Source: Amoebophrya sp. AT5.2 (Eukaryota > Sar > Dinophyceae > Syndiniales > Amoebophryaceae). Taken from it: a stretch of 26,046 nucleotides of DNA. The translations under genes and the position numbers were made by a program. Shown here one piece after another: positions 20,422-26,046 of the stretch. A model generated the notes under the pieces. It had not been told where the DNA came from, made no database searches, and saw only the letters and a list, made by a program, of their open reading frames with translations. How positions within the stretch are numbered: the first letter of the stretch is position 1; each line of letters begins with the position of its first letter. Location of the stretch: positions 1 through 26,046 of the forward strand of contig RXOD01004206.1 in assembly GCA_005223375.1 (NCBI GenBank). The letters run 5' to 3'.

Positions 20422-22341
20422 TAAAGAGGGACTCGAAAGCGAAAATCTCGGCCCATGGGCATGGCAATTTTTTCTTCATCCCCCGGGTGGATGTCCACTC
20501 GCTGTGCTCGCCTGTCAATAGCGACCTAATTAGCATCGCGAATGGCAATGGCGATAGCGGCTGGATTGCTAGCAAAACTTCCCGGCCGGTAGTTGCCATT
20601 TCTTGCCCCTGGTAAGAGGCGCATGCGCTGCAGAAGTCGCAAAGTTCCGTACGACGCGTGTGCGGATGAAAGACGCGCTGCTCAACAACACAAACATGTA
20701 AATCTAGATGAAATCACTACAAGAGATTGAGAAAAGTCTGAAGTTCAAGTTGTTTTAATCGTTTTACAACAACGCGCCGATCGTTAAGTCAGTGGCGCCG
20801 CGCAAGAATAGTCGAAATCGAAACAGCACGAGAGTCGGCAATTATACGGGAAGGAAAAGGAAATGGGAACGGGGACGCGCGCATCGTCGGGCGGTATAGC
20901 CAGACGTTCCCCGGATCCGATTCGTCTTCCGACAGCCGCCTCGTAGCGCACCGCAAATTCGCAATAAACACACCGGGGACGACCTGCACGTTCCATTGAC
21001 GTTTCATCTACTTACCTAAGTACCTCATCATCTTCTCGTGACGCCAAAGCGAGGCATTGCAGTTTTTACAGCGCAGGTAAATCTAATCACTTTATTGTAC
21101 TACTCTGATTTCGAACATCTACGTAAGGGACTAATGTACCACTGTAAACCTAAACTCCACCGCGGCATCGATGAATGTAGACGCTTCGAATGTACCACTT
21201 CTCCCACGAAAAAATGTGATGAAAAAGGGAGTAGATCGATGACCTGAAGCTGATAGGCTGGTGGCTGGTGGAAGAAGTGCCCCAGGGAGGACTTTCCCTC
21301 CTGGCGAAATTTGTGCTCCCGGCGACATCATACTAGGGTGAGCAGGAAGGACAACCTGCATCGCAGCCAGGAGAACAAGATGCTGCACAATGAAATGCTT
21401 GTACACCAGACCCGATCTTGAAATGCTTGAATAGGAGACAAGGAGCTGTTTCGTCGACTTGATCGATGCACACAAACACGCTGCTGCTGAAGGAGGAAAA
21501 CGCGCTGAATAGGAGAGAGTGCAATCATTCGAACAAGCACGAGATTCCGGAACGAAAAAATCCGGACTCTTTATTTTAGTCTTTGAACTTTCTTAGTGTT
21601 CGAGGACCGACTTGTGCGCGGTGACAGCTCGCTGCAGGGGTTTCCTCCGTGGCTAACCAGCGTCGCACGCTCAGCTTCGACTCCGACCGTTAGATAGTGT
21701 TGTCCTTACTTCTGGTTCTGCTTCTGCATCGATCCATCTGCCCAGATCCAGTCCCTCAGCCTGGTCTGGATTCAAAATTTGGTATTTTCACGCAATTCAT
21801 GATTCACAATCACAATACATTCCTACATTCATAGGCGTCATCATAGGCAAGTTCATCACACTCATAAGCGCGCATAGACGACGATTGTCGTGAGTCGTTC
21901 CGAAGAGGAAGATCGGTACGGGTGGCATTTATTCCGCACCGCAAACGCAATTTCGGTGAAGACGTCCGCTCCTTGCGAGTGCTCGCGGTTGCGTGTTGTT
22001 TCTCGTCCGACCTGTCTGCAGTTTCTTCGTGGTCGTTGTGTGCCCGTATCCGTATGATCACAAAGTCAAAGTACCACTACGTTTGTCTTTGTTCTCACTC
22101 TTAGTCCGACCTTTGAGAATTGAAGTGAACATCCGCTCTCGCGTCTTGCGGTCTGCTGCTCAGCCACCGCTCGCGTTCTGGGGACACTGAAGCTGACGTT
22201 GTGCAAGGCTGTTTCGGGGGTGTAGCCGTTTGGTGGCCTGCCGCTTCCGCGTCGGCGTCGGTTGTGCTTGCTCTGCGAGAACCGACGAGAGCCAGATTGA
22301 GAGTTCGCCCGGACAGGCACCGAAGCAGAAAAAATTCAGCC
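20422..22341. other. Intergenic region, no gene recognised
   Basis: About 1.9 kb between the CTR9 stop and the methyltransferase start. ORFs on both strands are under about 115 codons, with no motif or plausible exon chain. I saw no tRNA, C/D snoRNA or introner block. A short repeated TCCGGA pair flanks an A-rich spacer near 21547-21567. Confidence 0.45.
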
Positions 22342-24374
22342 ATGCAGTCAAGTGATTCAACACTGTCGCGGAGGGCAGCAAGAACGTCGACAGCAGCGGT
22401 CAGCAGGCTTCCGGCGTTGCCCAAGAGAATACTGCAGCTGGTCGGTTGCTGCTCGCTGTTTTTTCAACGAGCCTCGTTTGCTGCAGCGGAGGAAGAGGAG
22501 TCATGCCGGCCCAAGAACTGGTGGGAGATCAGCTCGGTGGAGAATATGAAGGGAACAGGTGGTAGGTAGGGAACTGGTAAGTGCTAGGTGAGGGGTCGCC
22601 ACTTGATTGGCGGATTGCCCTAGATGCCGAAAGCGTCAAGGCGCTCTGAAGTCTACCCGGCGCGAAGGGGTCTGGGGCGGTTTCAGAGATGGCCCATTGT
22701 GGCGGGTAGGAGGCAGGCGGCACGACCTAGAGCTATGGAAGGGTAGAGCTCGAGGGAGAAGGTCGCGGCAAGCCACTGGCTAGCATGGTGATAGAGCCCG
22801 AAAATAGGGCACAAGAAGGCGCAAAAAGTGGCGTTCTCCTCCTGGTGTCAGCTCTCGGGTGCAACGGTGCCAATGCCAGGCCCGCCAACCGCAGAAAGCC
22901 GCCTGCGCCCTCTTCTTTTTAGGACCACCAAGCAAGGGGACCGGGACCCCGGACGAGAGACCCCTCTCTTAGGCACTTACCACTTAGGCACTCACCACCT
23001 GGTCCGGCCATAGAGAACGCCGTGTCACTCGCCCTCATGTTCGACAGAGAGAGCCGGCGATACTTCGTCTACCGCGAAGGACACATCACGTCATCAAGAA
23101 AAGCCCTCGAGATGTACTCTCCTTCGATTTGTTAAAATCACGTTCGGTTCTCGTTGTTATGCGTGCTAGTGCACAGGAGCGGGAATAGGATTCGTGACCA
23201 AATACTTAAGCAGCCGATTGAACAAAATATGATAGAGATAGATAGGACAGCCTGAACCTGGTACAGCTCCTTCAACCAAAAGAAGCTTCTTACTTCCCCC
23301 CCCCAGGTACTTCGAGATTGCTCGCGCCCCCTTCGTGAAGAACATCTGTGAGATCGGGTTTAACGCCGGTCACTCCGCTGCCATTTATCTGAATGCGAAT
23401 CCCAACGCTAAGGTGTGGAGCTTCGACCTGGGGCAGTTCGACTACACGATTCGCCAGGGGGATCTGGCGCGGGAGCTGTTTCCCGACCGCTTCCACTTGA
23501 CCTTGGGCCCCAGCCAGGAATCGGTGCGGGAGTTTCACAAGCTGTACCCTGATATCCAGTGCGATGTGATTTCCGTGGATGGTGACCACTCCACGGAGGG
23601 GACGTATCAAGACCTAGTGAACATGCGGGAGATGGCGAGCTGCCGAAATTGGGTAACGCTACTTATCTAACGTTGACATCTTTTTCTCACTTTCTTACGA
23701 TGCGTCTCTCCCTTTGGCACTGAGACTGACTCCTACGACCACGGACTAGTTCTCGTAAAGTAAGCAACGCGTCCTTGTCCTGGTCCTGAAGCTTAAGTTT
23801 TAGTTTAGTGCCATCTTTCTAAGGCTACTTGTACTTAAGAGGCGTACCCGTACGCTATGAGTATAAACAGATATTTGATTTTTACCGAAATTGATTTGCA
23901 TAAAAATGATCAGGTCTTAATGGACGACGCTGGGTGGAACTCGACAAATTCCGCATGGCAAAAGGCAAAGGACGACGGCGTGATTACCCAGGTAGTACCC
24001 CTCGTATCGCTACCACCTTCTCGAAGAATGATGTGTTGATGGACTAATCTTTCATCTTGTTTTATAGTTTTTCTTTTTTCGACGTCGACGAATAGCAATA
24101 GGTCCCTCTTGATTAGTTTCGCCTTTGCGTCCGGGTTCGTTGAAAACTTGCATCTGATATGATCGGCGGAACACTTTCTGATCGACACCGACCCCAGATG
24201 GAGTGTTTCGTGGACATGGCGCCAGTGCCGAACTATCAGTTTATGGATTTTCCGGATAACCGCTCCTGGTGCGTGGGCATGTTCAACGTGGACGGCTGCC
24301 CACGCTGGTTCGACGAGGACAAAAACCCGAACGAACCCGTCACCCGCGTCCGCCCGATCGAGTACGACTTGTGA
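22342..24374 (+). CDS. Secretory-type class I SAM methyltransferase (Methyltransf_24-like)
   Basis: The likely reaction is methyl transfer from S-adenosylmethionine to an unknown substrate. Exons with canonical splicing: 22342-22558, 23014-23113, 23307-23652, 23914-23991, 24198-24374 (305 aa). Removing the introner plus one GAGAA instead gives 299 aa. The N-terminus has basic residues (SRRAAR, PKR), a hydrophobic stretch ILQLVGCCSLFF and an Ala-rich cleavage-like site before EEEES. This looks like a signal peptide or signal anchor, so ER/Golgi or exported location is inferred. Motif I is ICEIGFNAGHSA (exon 3), followed by VWSFDLG and DVISVDGDHSTEGTYQDL, then VLMDDAGW at the exon 4 start. This spacing fits the CmcI/Methyltransf_24 type. 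TGA at 24372 is the apparent stop, but GTGAGT at 24371 is a strong donor, so a further exon is possible. Confidence 0.75.
22545..23012 (+). mobile_element. Introner family 1, copy 3 (full length, 468 bp) in the methyltransferase
   Basis: It runs from TATG (22545) to CATA (23012) and is flanked by an exact 5-bp duplication GAGAA (22540-22544 and 23013-23017). The 5' end (caggtggtaggtagggaact then ggtaagtgc) matches the complement of the 3' end (gcacttaccacttaggcact then caccacctgg). It shares internal blocks with copies 1 and 2, and its first ~85 nt align with copy 4. Two solutions keep frame: GTGGTA at 22559 to AG at 23012-23013, adding six element-encoded residues, or exact loss of element plus one GAGAA (…VEN-AVSL…). 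Confidence 0.9.
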
Positions 24375-25036
24375 GTAAGTACTCTATTCATTTAGAGGAC
24401 CCTGTCTCCTCAAATGAACACGAACTGTCGTGGGCGCGTTCGCATTCAGTAGACTTGAAAGCCTACCGCTTGAGGATGACGCGCCGAGGAGATCGCGAAT
24501 CTGAAATTTTATGCTGTACGAAAGAACCGTTTTTCTGTGGTGCGGCAAATAGAAAAAGCGCAGACGATGTTGTACTTCTTCTCGAGAATACAGAACGTAG
24601 TTCTGAAGCAAGAACGAGCGCGCCGACGGTGCCGGTATGACGGGCCGTAGGGCGTTTGTTGTAGCTGATCGTGTTTCTGGTTTCGGGCCCGAAGTATAAG
24701 TACAACCATGGACCTGGAGGTCGTGATCGTGCTGGCGTGGCATCCCATGACCTCAGATCCTATTTTAGTAAACCTCAGCTTTTGGCTGTCGAGCGATCGA
24801 TAATATCGATAGAGCACGACCAAGACCAAGAACACGTCTAGGTGGGACTGCAATTTATCATTATCACGTAGTGTTGTACTAACTAGATTCAGGTGAGGAA
24901 GACGCGCCGTAGAGATGCGCTTACCTACGCATGGTGTCTTTGCCAGTATGTAGTTGTTAAGTCGACATTACTTCCAGATGTACCAAACGTAAAAAAAGGT
25001 AAACTCACTTTTACAGGATTGTCATTTCAATACACC
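24375..25036. other. Intergenic region or possible last methyltransferase intron
   Basis: It holds no recognisable gene on either strand. The frame leading into the COG7-like ATG is open from 24893 but not conserved-looking. An AG at 25017-25018 after a T-rich tract, about 18 nt before the ATG, could be a cis- or trans-splice acceptor. Confidence 0.4.
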
Positions 25037-26046
25037 ATGCCTGTGCCCTTGGTTACCGATGCCCATCTCCACGACCCGCCGTCGGGTTCCCCGCGGCAGG
25101 GCAGCAACGAGCTCACTCTCGACCACTTCAGCACTTCCAGCGACCACCTTTTTGATCCGCACCGCCCGGACGCGTTCGAGCCTGTCACGTGGCTCAACGC
25201 CAACCTGGCCGACATCGGTGCTTTGTCTACTTCCTTGCAGCTGCTCTGCCAGGAGGAACAGGAGGCGGTGGATGCCTTGTCCGTGACTCTGGTGGATCGG
25301 TTTCCAACGACGCTGTACCATCTGGAGAGGCTGAAGCAAGAGGTGGACGTGGGAGCAAGCAAATGCAATCAAGCGATCAAGAGTTTGTCGAAAGCCGCCA
25401 GCAAGGATTCTTTTGGAGTCCTGACCGATATGGCGCTGACGAAGGAGCGACTGGAGGTCGCGAAGGTGGCACTGCGGGAGCTGCAGATGTGGGACAAGAA
25501 AATACAGGAGGTGCATATGTTAATAGTACTTCTAGTTTTATTATTGAAAACAAGCAGGAGCGGCAGCCGCCCACACTACACGCACAATTTCAAGCACACG
25601 CGCGAAGCTCCTTCGACCGACACGGCGCGCGGATTGGCCTGGGCAAGCAAGCTTGGCACGACCGAAAAGAAGCACCCGGAGGCGGAGGATCAAAAATTAT
25701 TAAACGAAAAATAATCGCTATCGCCCGACCTTCGCCTTATTGTTAGTCTTTGTTCTCATCTATCAATCTCGCCACTTCTACGCTCTCGTTCATGGTTGCA
25801 TCAGAAAGAAAGGTTGACTTCGATCACAGGTCGACGATCTTCTCCGCGGCGGCGAGTTGGTTGAGGTTATCGACCGTATTCGCGGCGCGCAGGACGTTTG
25901 CGACTGCTTTTCTGAGCTTCCCGAATACGAGGAGCGTGTTGGATCCCTCCGCAACTTCGTATGGAGAGATCAGGTGGTAAGTGGGCAAATGGTAAGTACA
26001 TCGTGATGGGTCTCCTTTAGTGGCGGATTGCACTAGGTGGCGACGC
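25037..26046 (+). CDS. COG7: COG7-like subunit of the conserved oligomeric Golgi complex, first two exons
   Basis: COG7 belongs to lobe B of the COG tether that captures vesicles recycling within the Golgi. Exon 1 is 25037-25510 (158 aa): after a variable ~45 aa, FEPVTWLNANL corresponds to the family's N-terminal '..F.V..WIN..' region. Coiled-coil helices follow (LLCQEEQEAVDAL, LYHLERLKQEVD, TKERLEVAKVALRELQMWDK). The last block matches the Cog7 pattern of a helix ending in W before a short exon joint. Exon 2 is 25830-25973: VDDLLRGGELVEVIDRIRGA, then CFSELPEYEERVGSLRNF, matching the Cog7 '..L..M..SL..L...P.Y..R...L..L' block. The intron is GTGCAT...ACAG. The gene is cut at the window end inside an introner. 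The remaining ~500 or more residues lie outside. Confidence 0.72.
25960..26046 (+). mobile_element. Introner family 1, copy 4 (3' end outside window) in COG7
   Basis: It starts TATG at 25960 after flank cttcg, then caggtggtaagtg and ggtaagta. This aligns with the 5' end of copy 3, including the 'tggcggattgc.ctag' block at about 26022. Donor options are GTGGTA (25974) or GTAAGT (25977). The residues VWRDQ just before the donor would come from the element's terminal repeat if GTGGTA is used. Confidence 0.85.

Noticed and set aside
19623..20498. Minus-strand ORF of 291 codons rich in Ser and Phe
   Set aside because: It is the complement of the Lys/Glu-rich CTR9 tail (AAG/GAA runs read as CTT/TTC) and crosses the CTR9 intron. 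It is a shadow.
20770..21000. Possible tRNA or minus-strand gene
   Set aside because: No B-box consensus or cloverleaf arms could be drawn, and the minus-strand ORFs of about 70 codons have no recognisable motif.

Overview
This is a nuclear window from a protist with intron-rich, GC-rich genes. All recognised genes lie on the + strand: the last 8 exons of an axonemal dynein heavy chain (400-6215), a small mitochondrion-targeted membrane protein (7394-8540), a complete CTR9-like Paf1-complex subunit (10915-20421), a secretory-type class I methyltransferase (22342-24374), and the first two exons of a COG7-like Golgi tether subunit (25037 to past the window end). One-directional gene order, GC as well as GT splice donors, and transposon-like introns with terminal inverted repeats (TIRs) point to the dinoflagellate lineage. 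An Amoebophrya-like (Syndiniales) parasite or a core dinoflagellate both fit. This is inference from gene architecture; no marker gene is present.

Two things stand out. First, several introns are insertions ('introners'). Family 1 has four copies (1-398, 4940-5454, 22545-23012, 25960-window end) in three unrelated genes. Its ends are TATG...CATA, its TIRs carry the 5' splice signal, and its 3'-terminal A plus a target-site G makes the AG acceptor. Family 2 has one copy (8015-8399), with different TIRs and a GAGAA target duplication. It has no usable GT donor, so its removal has to be non-canonical.

Second, three consecutive CTR9 introns are packed with C/D-box snoRNAs. Reading the bases upstream of their D and D' boxes gives recognisable rRNA guides. 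Intron 4 has three copies of a dual 18S guide (SNORD33/snR55-like plus SNORD30-like) and one SNORD27/snR74-like RNA. Intron 5 has five copies of an snR76-like 25/28S guide and two orphan relatives. Intron 6 has two copies of a dual guide for two adjacent 25/28S sites in domain V. CTR9 therefore encodes both a transcription-elongation factor and a set of rRNA-modification RNAs.

Gene models were built by hand from conserved protein alignment, phase and splice signals. CTR9 joins 11 exons to 4512 nt with no frame break, and the methyltransferase and small mitochondrial genes also close in frame. The stretches 6216-7393, 8541-10914, 20422-22341 and 24375-25036 hold no gene I can recognise, apart from one candidate exon at 10497-10675.
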